Assembly (NCBI RefSeq): GCF_018413605.1
Contig: NZ_JAHCDN010000001.1
Span: 1,426,001 to 1,490,000 of the forward strand
Direction: 5' to 3'
Length of the DNA: 64,000 nt
Source of the DNA: Variovorax sp. PCZ-1
GTDB lineage: Bacteria > Pseudomonadota > Gammaproteobacteria > Burkholderiales > Burkholderiaceae_C
Shown one piece after another: positions 1 through 9,022 of this stretch. Position numbers and translations under genes: made by a program. Position 1 is the stretch's first letter. The number at the start of each line of letters is the position of its first letter. Below the pieces are notes generated by a model. It was not told where the DNA came from. It did no database searches and saw nothing but the letters and a program-made list of their open reading frames with translations.

Positions 1-1650
1 GGTGCACTAAAACCCAGTATCACTTGCCCGGAAATATTTAGAGACTTGGTTTTGCAACTAAAGTGGTATCAACGTGCCGTGGCAATTTTGGGTTCAGATT
101 TAGCGCAAGTACATGCAGAGCGACATTATTTGCGTGCATGTGAGCATTTCCTGGCCGTGGTCTCCCGTGGCCGTATTGATTCGTTTAAGTTAAGCAAGAA
201 GAATTTACCAGCTCTGTCTTGGCCATCAGATTTACGCCTGAGTTTAGCGCTGAGTCTTGGTATTACAAAGTTGAGTACCGCTGAATCGCAATTATTTAGT
301 CCGTATCTATCACGTCCACGAGGATGGGTAGTACCTGATCGGTCAGCTGAGAGTTTGAATAGCAGTATTAGAGAAGAAGATGACTGTGAGCGTCTTTTTG
401 ATGCTGCGCGTTTATCCTGTCTTTGTCAGTTAACTGGTGGTTTGGAGTCAATCGATGCTTGGGTCGATAGTCCCTTCATGAAAGAAGCATGGCGAGGCAG
501 AGGTGACTATCACGAAATTTATTCATTGCGTGTAAAGAGCATTACTGATGCTGTAGGGGCAGATGGGGAGATCATGCTTTGGATTCGTATTGATGATCGA
601 AGACGGGGCATACCGGATCATTATCTTAAGTTCAATAAACCGCAATACTATGGTGTTGATGGCCCTGATCCAGACGCAGGCAGTTACACGGTTTACCCCG
701 CTAACTTATACCGCCGAGGTCATTTCACCTTTGGGTACTCTAACAATATCAAGCTAGAGATGTCGCCAGGTCCTTATGATGATTGGGCGTACCGCGAGCT
801 TGTCAATCGATTTGGCGAAGTTGGTCGTAGCGTCGGTGGATACAGCCTAGACATCAGTTTGGCTGAGACTTTCGCAGAATTAAAACAGATGTTCGAGGCA
901 AAGGGTATTGGTTTGAGTTTCTACATGGGAACCTTGGCGCAACCAGGAGATAAGGTGACGCGGGGGCTGTTAAACTTTCTATCAACTCATTGCAGCCTGA
1001 AAAATGTGTTTGGTGACAGCCCCTCACAACAAGGTGGGAGAGGGCGATGGCTAGATTGCCTAGATGAGTTGTGTGGTGCTTGGGCATATAAATTCACAAC
1101 TAAGCTCGCTGCTGCCGAATGGGGAAAAGGCATAGGGGACGCTGTGAAAATGCTACCTGCACCGGATTTATTGATCGATGGTTGTGACAAGGCTAAGTCA
1201 CTTACAGAAATAGATGGGCTGTTAATTGGCGACAGCATGCGAAGACTGTTAAACCGATATTCTGTAGAGTTTGAACCCGCTATTTATTATTTTGAACCTG
1301 GAAAAACTAAGAACCCTATCGATCCAACCGTCAGTAGGTCTCTGACACTGCGCATTTTCACTGGCGACGAGCGGATAGATAATAAGGATGAAAGTTATGA
1401 ATTATTTGCTTCAGTATCAGGCGAAGCAAATGACCGCAAATTATCAATGCCGAAAGTACGGGAGGCATCTGGGGTTTGGTCATCAGTGTTTGACAGGCCT
1501 GCACTTATTCCAGCAGTAACAGTTTTACCGAAAATCATGTCAAGCCTGCGCTCTGCAGAACAGCTTTTGGTAGACGGTATTCTTGTTTCTGGAATCATTC
1601 CTGAAATTGACAGCGAGATTACTTCTATCAGTGAAGAGACGCCAACATAA
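1..1650 (+). CDS. Unknown protein, 5' end outside the window
   Basis: The reading frame is open from base 1, with no stop before the first possible start (TTG at 46), so the gene very probably begins upstream; at least 549 codons are visible. I do not recognise the family. The product looks soluble: no signal peptide, no membrane segment and no obvious nucleotide-binding or catalytic motif. The middle part (about residues 150-260 counted from base 1) is rich in Tyr, Asp and Gly, and the C-terminus is acidic and Ser/Thr rich. Base composition is visibly more AT-rich than that of the metabolic genes to the right, which fits an acquired or accessory gene. It ends 88 bp before a convergent sugar dehydrogenase gene. 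That it is a real gene is well supported by length; its function is not. Confidence 0.7.
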   Translation, partial: GALKPSITCPEIFRDLVLQLKWYQRAVAILGSDLAQVHAERHYLRACEHFLAVVSRGRIDSFKLSKKNLPALSWPSDLRLSLALSLGITKLSTAESQLFSPYLSRPRGWVVPDRSAESLNSSIREEDDCERLFDAARLSCLCQLTGGLESIDAWVDSPFMKEAWRGRGDYHEIYSLRVKSITDAVGADGEIMLWIRIDDRRRGIPDHYLKFNKPQYYGVDGPDPDAGSYTVYPANLYRRGHFTFGYSNNIKLEMSPGPYDDWAYRELVNRFGEVGRSVGGYSLDISLAETFAELKQMFEAKGIGLSFYMGTLAQPGDKVTRGLLNFLSTHCSLKNVFGDSPSQQGGRGRWLDCLDELCGAWAYKFTTKLAAAEWGKGIGDAVKMLPAPDLLIDGCDKAKSLTEIDGLLIGDSMRRLLNRYSVEFEPAIYYFEPGKTKNPIDPTVSRSLTLRIFTGDERIDNKDESYELFASVSGEANDRKLSMPKVREASGVWSSVFDRPALIPAVTVLPKIMSSLRSAEQLLVDGILVSGIIPEIDSEITSISEETPT

Positions 1651-1738
1651 ATTCTCACTGCATCAAAGTTGATCCACACTTCACTGCATGGAAAACCTAG
1701 GAATTTTCTGGTCAAGTTGCATTTTCTCTATGCAAGCT

Positions 1739-2881
1739 CTAAGCCGCGTCTCCAGCCGCCCCAATCACATAGAGGCCTCCGCCTGGGTTAGGCTCATCGG
1801 TCAGCACATAAAGCCGCCCATCTGGGCCTTGCACCACATCGCGGAAGCGGGAGAAGCCGTTGAAGAGTTTTTCTTGTGATGCGACTTTGCCGTTGGCGAA
1901 GGTTAAGCGGGCTAGGTGCAGGCCTCTGAGGGAGCCGACGAAGAGGCTGCCTTTCCAATCGGGATATTTGGTTGCCGAATAGAACGTCATGCCTGATGGC
2001 GCGACAGTCTCTTGCCAGTAGTAAACGGGTTGCTCCATGCCTGCTTTTGACGTTCCCTCACCGACCTTGCCGCCGGAATACTCCACGCCATAACTGATGA
2101 CGGGCCAGCCATAGTTCTTGCCGGCTTCTGGCATGTTGATTTCATCGCCGCCGCGCGGGCCATGGTCCGAGATCCAGAGTTGGCCGGTTTCCGGATGCAG
2201 CGCTGCGCCTTGCACATTGCGATGCCCAGTAGACCAGACTTCCGGCGCCCAGCCTGGCAATTTTGGATTGCCGGGCGCGGCAGTGCCTTCGCGCGTGATG
2301 CGGATGATCTTGCCAATGTAAGTCTCGGGTTTTTGAACCTCGCCCTTCAAGCCTTTATCCTGCCAGCTTTGCCTGTCGCCTGTGGTGACAAACAAATGGT
2401 TGCTGCGATCAAACACGATGCGCGCGCCGTAGTGGCTGTTTTCTTGGCCAACTACGTTTTGCCGAAAAATGATCCTGCCATTTTCCAAGGCTGTGTGTGC
2501 CTCGTTCAGGCGCGCGCGGAAGACGGATGTCACCGTACCGCCGCCCCGTGTTTCTGTGAACGCCATGAAGACAAAGCGGTTGGCGCGAAATTCAGGATCG
2601 ATAGCGAGTCCTAGCAAGCCGCCTTCGCCATTGTTGGCTGATTCAGGTGTGCCTGTGATGGGTGGAAGTAGTCTTTTGTCGTTGATGATCACTCTGCGCA
2701 AGCGGCCAGAACGCTCCGTGACAAGCGCGGAGCCATCTGGCAGAAACGCAAGCCCCCAAGGATGATCGAGGCCTTTGGTAATCGTGACAAGCGCGGGTGC
2801 TTTTTGGGCGCTCACCCAGGCAGGCATAGCGGCGCAAGCGCTTGTTGACAGGAGGAGGGTGCGGCGGTTGATGGAAGACAT
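1739..2881 (-). CDS. PQQ-dependent sugar dehydrogenase (aldose sugar dehydrogenase type)
   Basis: A 380-residue exported protein of the glucose/sorbosone dehydrogenase family, which uses PQQ to oxidise aldoses in the periplasm. The ATG at 2881 was chosen because the longer frame (to 2980) runs through a palindromic repeat. From 2881 the protein begins with a Tat-like signal (SSINRRTLLLSTSA, ending near WVSAQ). The family core follows: GLDHPWGLAFLPDG near residue 35, then NSHYGARIVF with the likely catalytic base His, then HRNVQGAALHPETG and the SDHGPRGGDEIN loop. It lies downstream of, and in the same direction as, the molybdenum hydroxylase genes but is separated from them by a repeat, so co-transcription is possible and unproven. 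The exact sugar substrate cannot be told. Confidence 0.88.
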   Translation of the reverse strand: MSSINRRTLLLSTSACAAMPAWVSAQKAPALVTITKGLDHPWGLAFLPDGSALVTERSGRLRRVIINDKRLLPPITGTPESANNGEGGLLGLAIDPEFRANRFVFMAFTETRGGGTVTSVFRARLNEAHTALENGRIIFRQNVVGQENSHYGARIVFDRSNHLFVTTGDRQSWQDKGLKGEVQKPETYIGKIIRITREGTAAPGNPKLPGWAPEVWSTGHRNVQGAALHPETGQLWISDHGPRGGDEINMPEAGKNYGWPVISYGVEYSGGKVGEGTSKAGMEQPVYYWQETVAPSGMTFYSATKYPDWKGSLFVGSLRGLHLARLTFANGKVASQEKLFNGFSRFRDVVQGPDGRLYVLTDEPNPGGGLYVIGAAGDAA

Positions 2882-2898
2882 AGGATTGCAAACAATTG

Positions 2899-2956
2899 CC
2901 GTTCGTCCTGAGCTTGTCGAAGGATGACTAGACTTCGACAAGCTCAGCCCGAACGG
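2899..2956. repeat. Family A palindromic repeat
   Basis: An inverted repeat whose two arms, CCGTTCGTCCTGAGCTTGTC and its near-complement, face each other around a 10-base centre. It lies between the sugar dehydrogenase start and the stop of the molybdenum subunit gene, where it could form an intercistronic hairpin. The same arm recurs at six other places in the window. Confidence 0.9.
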
Positions 2957-2985
2957 TGTTATCAATTCTGGAATCACCAATAATG

Positions 2986-5172
2986 CTACGCCATTCTGAA
3001 AGGCAGTTCACGCAAGCGCTTGCCGCTAATCGAGGCAATGGCGTTTGAAATCGCTGGTGCAACGGTCGGTATGCCTACTTCTCCAACGCCGCCGGGCTTG
3101 TTGTCAGTGGGCAAGACTTTCACGTTCACTCGCGGTGTTTCATTGGCGCGTATCACCTGATAGTCATGATAATTGCTCTGCTGAAATTCACCGTTGACCA
3201 CAGTGAGCTTTTCTTTCAACGCGGCAGACACGCCCCATACTGCGCTGCCTTCGATTTGGCGCGCAATGTTGCCGGGCTGTAATGCGATGCCGCAATCGAC
3301 AGCACTCCAGATCTGATGCACGACAATATTGCTTCCGTTGACTGAAACATCAACGATCATTGCGCAATGTGAATTCCAGATGTCAGAGTAGGCCAAGCCG
3401 AGTGCGCGGTTGCCATTGGCTTTGCCGCCATTCCACTTGGCCATAGCGGCTACTTCTCTGAGCACAGCTTGTGCGCGAGGTTGTTTTGCCAGCAGGCCAA
3501 GGCGATATTCGAGCGGATCTTTGTTGGCGTTGCGTGCGAGCTCATCGATCATCGATTCAATCGCGAATTTGGTGTAGCCACCGCCTACGCCCCGCCAAAA
3601 GCCAGCATCTACGCCGCGCTGCTCGCGCAGGTATTGCCCAAGTCGATGTTCGACGCCATAGTTGATTTCAAAGCCTTCACACACCGGCTCATCTTTTCCG
3701 CCTAAGCTGGCGAAGAAATCAGGGGCGAAGCGACCCATGATGGATTCTCCAATCATTTTGTGCTTGAAGGCAATGAGATTGCCTTGGGCATCAACACCAG
3801 CAGAGATGTGCTGCGCCATCATCGGCCGCACCTTATCTCCTGCCACGTCATCTTCACGACTCCACACCGCCTGCACGGGTGTGCCATGCATGGCTTTGGC
3901 AACGAGTACGGCGTCGAGAACAAAGTCAACCTCGATGCGCCTGCCAAAAGCGCCACCCATCAGCGGGATGTTGACGGTGATGTCCTCAGGCTTGAAGCCG
4001 GCAAGCGGCGAGCTGGAAGCGCCGATCACGGTGGTGGCGGCCTGTGATGGCGCCCACACTTCAAGCTTGCCGTTGCGCACCACGGCCGTTGCGTTCATAG
4101 GCTCCAAGCACACGTGCGATACATGCTCGGTGGTAAACGTTGCTTCAATACGCTTGGCGGCTGTCTTCAAAGCATTCTCGGTATCGCCGTGAGAGCCCAT
4201 CACAACGCCAGTATCCGCTGGATTCTTCGCCCGCGCGACGAATTCAAGCATCGCTTTATCCGAAGAGTAGCTGCGGGCTTTTGAGGTGGTAGTCCATGTG
4301 GCTTTGAGCACGCGTTTGGCCTGAAGTGCGGCCCATGTGTTGTCTGCCACCACGGCAATGCCATAGGGCAGGCGCACGATATTTCGCACGCCCTTGACGG
4401 CTTTGGCGGCTGCTTCATCAAACGACACGGGTGTTTCACCTTGCACTGGCGCACGCAAAACAGAAGCGTAGAGCATGCCGGGGAGGCGTTGATCGATGCC
4501 GTATTTGGCGCGCCCTGTGATCTTATCGAAGCCATCGACACGCGGCAAATCTTTGCCGAGCAAGCGAAAGTCTGCCATTTTTTTGAGCTGCGACTTATCA
4601 ACTACGGGCATCGTCGCTGGCGCTGTGGCGAACGCTGCAATTTGGCCATAGGTCAGCCGCCGGCCGCTCGGGGTGTGGACGCAAGCATGAGGCACAGTTG
4701 TCACTTGCGCCGCTGGCACTCCCCATCTAGAGGCTGCGTTTGCAATCAAAACGGCTCTGGCCTGAGCACCCGCCATTCGCATTGGCTCCCAATAGCCTTG
4801 CGTGGTGCGCGAAGCGCCTGTGATCATGGCGCCGCCAAACATGGGGTTGCCTAAAGCTTTGGCGTTGCCAGCCGCTTCCACGACTGCAGACACCACCTTG
4901 CACTTTGCCCAATCCAAATCCATCTCTTCAGCAATGATCAGGGGCACAGATGTCATGACACCTTGACCATATTCAGATACTGGAGATGTCAGCGTCACTA
5001 TTCCATCCGTAGCGATCGTCATCCATAAACTGGGTGAAAAATTCTTAGCCGAGTTACTGGTGTTGGCCTGACTTATTGCAGAATCCACAAAGGAAATCGA
5101 CACAGAAAACGCGCCAGCACTCAATAAAAAACTGCGGCGAGATTCATTTTGGGGAGATTGATGGATATTCAT
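2986..5172 (-). CDS. Molybdenum hydroxylase large subunit (IorB-like, xanthine dehydrogenase family)
   Basis: A 728-residue molybdopterin-binding subunit of the isoquinoline 1-oxidoreductase/aldehyde oxidoreductase type. It hydroxylates or oxidises an aldehyde or N-heterocycle and passes electrons to the small iron-sulfur subunit. An N-terminal twin-arginine signal (ESRRSFLLSAGAF) indicates export after folding. Cofactor-site motifs are visible: GGAFGRR near the middle, GFWRGVGGGYTKFAIES, and GGVGEVGIPTVAPAI near the C-terminus with the catalytic Glu. The start is ATG 5172, preceded by GAGG at good spacing; an in-frame GTG at 5184 overlaps the stop of the upstream small-subunit gene, so the two are translationally close. 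The substrate cannot be inferred from sequence. Confidence 0.9.
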   Translation of the reverse strand: MNIHQSPQNESRRSFLLSAGAFSVSISFVDSAISQANTSNSAKNFSPSLWMTIATDGIVTLTSPVSEYGQGVMTSVPLIIAEEMDLDWAKCKVVSAVVEAAGNAKALGNPMFGGAMITGASRTTQGYWEPMRMAGAQARAVLIANAASRWGVPAAQVTTVPHACVHTPSGRRLTYGQIAAFATAPATMPVVDKSQLKKMADFRLLGKDLPRVDGFDKITGRAKYGIDQRLPGMLYASVLRAPVQGETPVSFDEAAAKAVKGVRNIVRLPYGIAVVADNTWAALQAKRVLKATWTTTSKARSYSSDKAMLEFVARAKNPADTGVVMGSHGDTENALKTAAKRIEATFTTEHVSHVCLEPMNATAVVRNGKLEVWAPSQAATTVIGASSSPLAGFKPEDITVNIPLMGGAFGRRIEVDFVLDAVLVAKAMHGTPVQAVWSREDDVAGDKVRPMMAQHISAGVDAQGNLIAFKHKMIGESIMGRFAPDFFASLGGKDEPVCEGFEINYGVEHRLGQYLREQRGVDAGFWRGVGGGYTKFAIESMIDELARNANKDPLEYRLGLLAKQPRAQAVLREVAAMAKWNGGKANGNRALGLAYSDIWNSHCAMIVDVSVNGSNIVVHQIWSAVDCGIALQPGNIARQIEGSAVWGVSAALKEKLTVVNGEFQQSNYHDYQVIRANETPRVNVKVLPTDNKPGGVGEVGIPTVAPAISNAIASISGKRLRELPFRMA

Positions 5173-5180
5173 TTTGAACC

Positions 5181-5633
5181 TCACGCTGTTTTCGCAGCAC
5201 GCTCAACGGCAGCGATGATTTGGTTGTACGTTCCACAGCGGCAAATATTGCCTGACATGTGCTCCACGATTTGCGCACGAGTAGGCGATTTGTTCTTTGC
5301 TAAGAGCGCCGCTGCCTGCATGATTTGCCCGCTTTGGCAATAGCCGCACTGTGGCGCTTGCTCAATGATCCAAGCTTTCTGCAGAGGGTGATCGCCTTTG
5401 GCTGAGAGCCCTTCAATCGTTGTAACTTTTTTGCCTGCAACGGATGCGGCTGGTGTGATGCACGAGCGCACAGGCTCACCATCCACATGCACCGTACACG
5501 CGCCACACTGCGCTAGGCCGCAGCCGAATTTGGTGCCTGTCATGTTGAGCGAATCACGCAATACCCAAAGCAAGGGGGTGTCGGGCTCGGCGTTTACAGA
5601 TACGGATTTACCGTTCAAGGTGAAATTGGTCAA
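5181..5633 (-). CDS. (2Fe-2S) small subunit of the molybdenum hydroxylase (IorA-like)
   Basis: A 150-residue iron-sulfur protein. The N-terminal plant-ferredoxin-like half carries [12 protein letters not shown], ligating the first [2Fe-2S] cluster. The C-terminal four-helix half carries CGYCQSG and NICRCGTYN for the second. It is the electron-transfer partner of the large subunit encoded just downstream, with the stop and the possible GTG start of that gene overlapping. The length is normal for the family. It has no signal of its own, so it would be carried out by the Tat signal of its partner, as is known for this enzyme class. Confidence 0.92.
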   Translation of the reverse strand: MTNFTLNGKSVSVNAEPDTPLLWVLRDSLNMTGTKFGCGLAQCGACTVHVDGEPVRSCITPAASVAGKKVTTIEGLSAKGDHPLQKAWIIEQAPQCGYCQSGQIMQAAALLAKNKSPTRAQIVEHMSGNICRCGTYNQIIAAVERAAKTA

Positions 5634-5853
5634 GATGATTCTCCATGGGTTGGGAAGACACGAGTTGAAACTTGTCTAGCAAAGTCAATTACTAGGGTGA
5701 GGCTTCATTTGCTATTTTTTATTTTGAAATGCAGCAATGAGCTCATCATGCTTTAACAGGATTTGTATGTCTTGCCAATTTCTCTTGATGACGTGCTCAA
5801 TTCTGTCTATTTCAGTAGTCACGCCGTGCCAGTTTCTCGCCCTAATAACAATA

Positions 5854-5913
5854 CCGTTCGCCCTGAGCTTGTCGAAGGGCTCTCAACGGCTTCGACAAGC
5901 TCAGCCCGAACGG
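5854..5913. repeat. Family A palindromic repeat
   Basis: A complete copy with CCGTTCGCCCTGAGCTTGTC and its inverted partner around a short centre. It sits just past the 3' end of the AraC gene, in a 290-base gap between the two divergently oriented blocks. Apart from this copy I see nothing clear in 5634-5923. Confidence 0.9.
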
Positions 5914-5923
5914 AACGGGACGA

Positions 5924-6790
5924 TCAGAATCTTGCTGCGTCTGAGCTGGGTGCAAGGCCGAATCTGCGGCTGTAGTCGCGGCTGAAATGAGCTGGGCTTT
6001 CGTAGCCCACGGCGAATGCGGCGTCTGATACCGCATTGCCCATTTCCTTGAGCAAGACTTTGGCCTGAATCAAGCGCAGATCCTTTTGAAACTGGAGTGG
6101 CGTTGTGCCCGTCACATCCTTGAAGTGTTTATGAAAAGATGAATCGCTCATGGCTGCGATCTTCGCCAACTCCGATACTCGGAGCGGGGAGCGGTATTCA
6201 GATCGCAATTGGCCAATGGCTTTCGCAATCCGGCTCGCGTAGCTGTCTGCCACAAGAAGGTTTCGCAGATTTTGCCCAATGGATGAGAGCAAAAGGCGAT
6301 AGTGGATTTCTCGCAGGATTGATGGGCCAAGCACCTTTGCATCCAGCGGCTTATCCATCAACTCGATGTATCGCAGAAAGGAGCCAAGCCAACTGGCTTC
6401 CGCAGATGCCACTGATAGGGATCGGACATCAGGATTCGGTGGTGGTAAATCGGCCACTTGCTCGTAGAGGCCGCGAATCAGTTGCACATCGAGAAACAGC
6501 ACGAAGGAAAGATAAGGCTCGCTCGCGCTTGCCTTTGTGATGCGCGAGACCACAGGAAGATCATGACTAATGAGCAAAGCTTTTCCGGGGCTGAGCTTGA
6601 TACTTTGATCGCCGATGCTCGCCATCTTGCTGCCTTGTAGGATTAAACACAAAGCTGGCTCGTAGACCGAAACTTCTATCTCGCTCGGAGCCTCCTCACG
6701 GAAAGCACATAGCCGATTCAACCCCGGATTGTTGCTGCCGTAATTAGCCAAGTATCGGGTCGCTAGCTCGGTCATGCGCGAAAGATCCAT
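5924..6790 (-). CDS. AraC family transcriptional regulator
   Basis: A 288-residue regulator with an N-terminal AraC-type cupin-like sensor (about residues 15-170) and a C-terminal double helix-turn-helix (about 190-285). The recognition region reads LAKIAAMSDSSFHKHFK, followed by DAAFAVGYESPAHFSRDY. The ATG at 6790 has AGGAG upstream. It is transcribed away from the SDR gene at 6958, with about 170 bases between starts, so it most likely controls that gene and perhaps the oxidoreductase cluster. The last codons run up to a family A repeat. The inducer is unknown. Confidence 0.9.
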   Translation of the reverse strand: MDLSRMTELATRYLANYGSNNPGLNRLCAFREEAPSEIEVSVYEPALCLILQGSKMASIGDQSIKLSPGKALLISHDLPVVSRITKASASEPYLSFVLFLDVQLIRGLYEQVADLPPPNPDVRSLSVASAEASWLGSFLRYIELMDKPLDAKVLGPSILREIHYRLLLSSIGQNLRNLLVADSYASRIAKAIGQLRSEYRSPLRVSELAKIAAMSDSSFHKHFKDVTGTTPLQFQKDLRLIQAKVLLKEMGNAVSDAAFAVGYESPAHFSRDYSRRFGLAPSSDAARF

Positions 6791-6957
6791 GCGTTTCTCC
6801 TAGTAGGCGGATGCTAGCAGCGTATGTCTGACGATGCACCTGAAAATGTGCTGATTTGGAGGAATTGGCATGAGGCGTGGAGAATGTGGCTCATGAGAAT
6901 GGGCGCACTTGGATAGCATCATGTTCATTCTTCATCATCACAAACAGTGAGCTACTT

Positions 6958-7863
6958 ATGTCTTCCATTCAGTCTCAGTTCCTAGATTTAACCGCCCACC
7001 ACGCTAAATACGAGGCGATTGACCCAACATCAGCACTAAAAGACAGCGCGAAAGATAAGGTTATCTTCATCGCCGGAGCATCGCGTGGCATTGGTCAGGC
7101 CACAGCAGTGGCTTTCGCGCAAGCGGGTGCCAAAGCGGTGTATTTAACGGCCAGATCAGAAGATGCTCTTCAAGAGACGCGAGCTTTGGTCAATCAAGCC
7201 AATCCTAAGACGCTGTGCAGCATATCGAGCTGCGATGTAACCAACGCTGGGCAAGTCGAGGCGGCAGTGGCGGATTGCGTGGCGCAATTTGGTGGGATTG
7301 ATGTGGCCGATGCCAACGCTGGTTTCCTCGGGCCTTGGACGAAGATCGGTGAATCTGATCCTGAGAGCTGGTGGCGTAACTGGGATGTGAACGTGCGCGG
7401 GGCGTATCACGTGGCTCGCTTTACGCTGCCCCATTTGATCCAATCTGCCAAGAAGCGCGCAGGCGAGGGCAGAAGCGGAGGCCATTTGATCTTGCTGTCA
7501 TCGGTGGGGGCTCAGTTGTTGATGCCGGGCGCATCGGATTATCAAACCTCCAAACACGCTCTCAACCGTCTGTGTGAATTTGTCCAGGTCGATCATGGCG
7601 ATGATGGCATCAAGTGCTTTGCGCTGCATCCAGGCGGTGTTTCGACCGAGCTGGGTTTGAACATGCCACAAGCGCTCCATGCATATCTTGTTGACCATCC
7701 AGATCTGCCCGCTAGCTTCACCGTCTGGCTCTGCTCAGGCCAAGCGGATTGGGCCAAGGGGCGCTATTTGAGCGCCAACTGGGATGTTCAAGAATTGCTG
7801 TCGCGCAAGGAAGCGATCTTGCAAGACGATCTCTTGGTGAATCGGCTACGCGCGAAGACTTAA
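6958..7863 (+). CDS. SDR family oxidoreductase
   Basis: A 301-residue short-chain dehydrogenase. The NAD(P)-binding motif AGASRGIGQ lies near residue 42; the NNAG position reads DANAG; the catalytic SDYQTSKHAL carries Tyr and Lys. The ATG at 6958 was preferred to the upstream GTG at 6877 because the extra residues look like leader DNA and the remaining start fits the family. It diverges from the AraC regulator, a common arrangement for AraC-controlled reductases. It is followed after 18 bases by xdhC, suggesting co-transcription. The substrate is unknown. Confidence 0.88.
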   Translation: MSSIQSQFLDLTAHHAKYEAIDPTSALKDSAKDKVIFIAGASRGIGQATAVAFAQAGAKAVYLTARSEDALQETRALVNQANPKTLCSISSCDVTNAGQVEAAVADCVAQFGGIDVADANAGFLGPWTKIGESDPESWWRNWDVNVRGAYHVARFTLPHLIQSAKKRAGEGRSGGHLILLSSVGAQLLMPGASDYQTSKHALNRLCEFVQVDHGDDGIKCFALHPGGVSTELGLNMPQALHAYLVDHPDLPASFTVWLCSGQADWAKGRYLSANWDVQELLSRKEAILQDDLLVNRLRAKT

Positions 7864-7881
7864 TGATTCACAATTGCCTCT

Positions 7882-8955
7882 ATGGAAAATTTAGATGTGA
7901 TGGTTCTGCGCCAACTGCGCGATTGGCGGCTGGCGGGTAAGAAGGCACTGCTGGCCACCGTGGTGCGCACCTGGGGTTCATCGCCTCGGCCGGTGGGCTC
8001 GATCATGGCGCTTTGCGAGAGTGGGGCGGTGGTGGGCTCGGTGTCGGGGGGGTGTATTGAGGATGATTTGATTGATCGGTTTACCAAGGCCTATGCGGGC
8101 GTGGCTAATCCGAGTGTGGAGCGAACGATACCTTCTGGCGCACCGCAGTTCATCAAATATGGCATCAGCGCCGATGAGGCGCATCAGTTTGGCCTGCCTT
8201 GTGGGGGCACGCTGGAGCTGCTGCTGGAGTTTGACCCGGATGCGGCGCTGCTTGCCGAGCTGGTTCAGGCGCTGGATGCTGGGCGCTTGATGCTGCGCAC
8301 GGTGGAGCTGGCCAGCGGCAAAGTCACGCAGAGCGAGAGCAGTGCCCCGCAGGAGCTTGCGGTGAATGCGCAGCAGCTCTCCAACACTTTCGGCCCCGAA
8401 TACCGCATGCTGCTGATCGGCGCGGGGCAACTGGCGGAATATCTGGCCACGATGGCGCTGTTCAACGGCTTTGCCGTGACGGTGTGTGACCCGCGCGATG
8501 AGTATCGCGGCAACTGGAGTGTGCCGCAGGCAAAGCTGACGACTGAGATGCCCGATGATGTGGTGAAAGCCTTTCGCCCAGACAGCTGCTCCTGCGTGAT
8601 CGCGCTCACGCATGATCCGAAGCTGGATGATCTCGCCCTGCTAGAAGCTTTGACGACGCAAGCCTTCTACATCGGCGCGATTGGTAGCCGCCGCAACAAC
8701 GCCTTGCGCCACGCCCGCATGAAAGAGCATTTTGAGCAGACGGATGAGAGCCTAGCGCGCCTGCGCGGCCCAATTGGTATCTACATCGGCAGCAAGCTGC
8801 CCAGCGAAATCGCTGTGAGCATCATGGCTGAGATTCTGGCGGTGAAAAATGGCGTGAAGCTGCCGCGTGAGATGGAAGTCTCTAGAGCGAAGGATGATTT
8901 GGAGATCTTGCCCAACGATGCGCAGAGCGCTTTGATCTGTCAGCGCTTGCGTTGA
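7882..8955 (+). CDS. xdhC: XdhC family molybdenum-cofactor insertion protein
   Basis: A 357-residue XdhC/CoxF-type chaperone that sulfurates and inserts molybdenum cofactor into xanthine-dehydrogenase-family enzymes. The N-terminal XdhC/CoxI domain carries TWGSSPRPVGSIMA and GSVSGGCIEDD. The C-terminal Rossmann domain carries LIGAGQLAEYLA and later IGAIGSRRNN. It shares the neighbourhood with the IorAB-like pair on the opposite strand, for which it is the obvious maturation factor. It sits 18 bases behind the SDR stop and ends at an interspersed repeat. Confidence 0.92.
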   Translation: MENLDVMVLRQLRDWRLAGKKALLATVVRTWGSSPRPVGSIMALCESGAVVGSVSGGCIEDDLIDRFTKAYAGVANPSVERTIPSGAPQFIKYGISADEAHQFGLPCGGTLELLLEFDPDAALLAELVQALDAGRLMLRTVELASGKVTQSESSAPQELAVNAQQLSNTFGPEYRMLLIGAGQLAEYLATMALFNGFAVTVCDPRDEYRGNWSVPQAKLTTEMPDDVVKAFRPDSCSCVIALTHDPKLDDLALLEALTTQAFYIGAIGSRRNNALRHARMKEHFEQTDESLARLRGPIGIYIGSKLPSEIAVSIMAEILAVKNGVKLPREMEVSRAKDDLEILPNDAQSALICQRLR

Positions 8956-9012
8956 ATTACTATCAATTCAATAGCTGCTTGCGCACGTATCGATTGGGCT
9001 AGAGGCCGAAAA
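8956..9012. repeat. Interspersed repeat related to family B
   Basis: The gap between convergent xdhC and the iron alcohol dehydrogenase holds TATCAATTCAATAGCTGCTT, then GCGCA, and ends in GGGCTAGAGGCCGAAAAGG. Repeats of this shape (AGCTGCTTGCGC... GGGCTAGAGGCC) are, from memory, frequent in Comamonadaceae intergenic DNA. It may form part of the transcription end for both genes. Confidence 0.6.
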
Positions 9013-9022
9013 GGCTTGAAAA

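Noticed and set aside
2881-2980. A longer start for the PQQ sugar dehydrogenase.
   Set aside because: The extra 33 codons are a family A repeat in front of a typical signal peptide.
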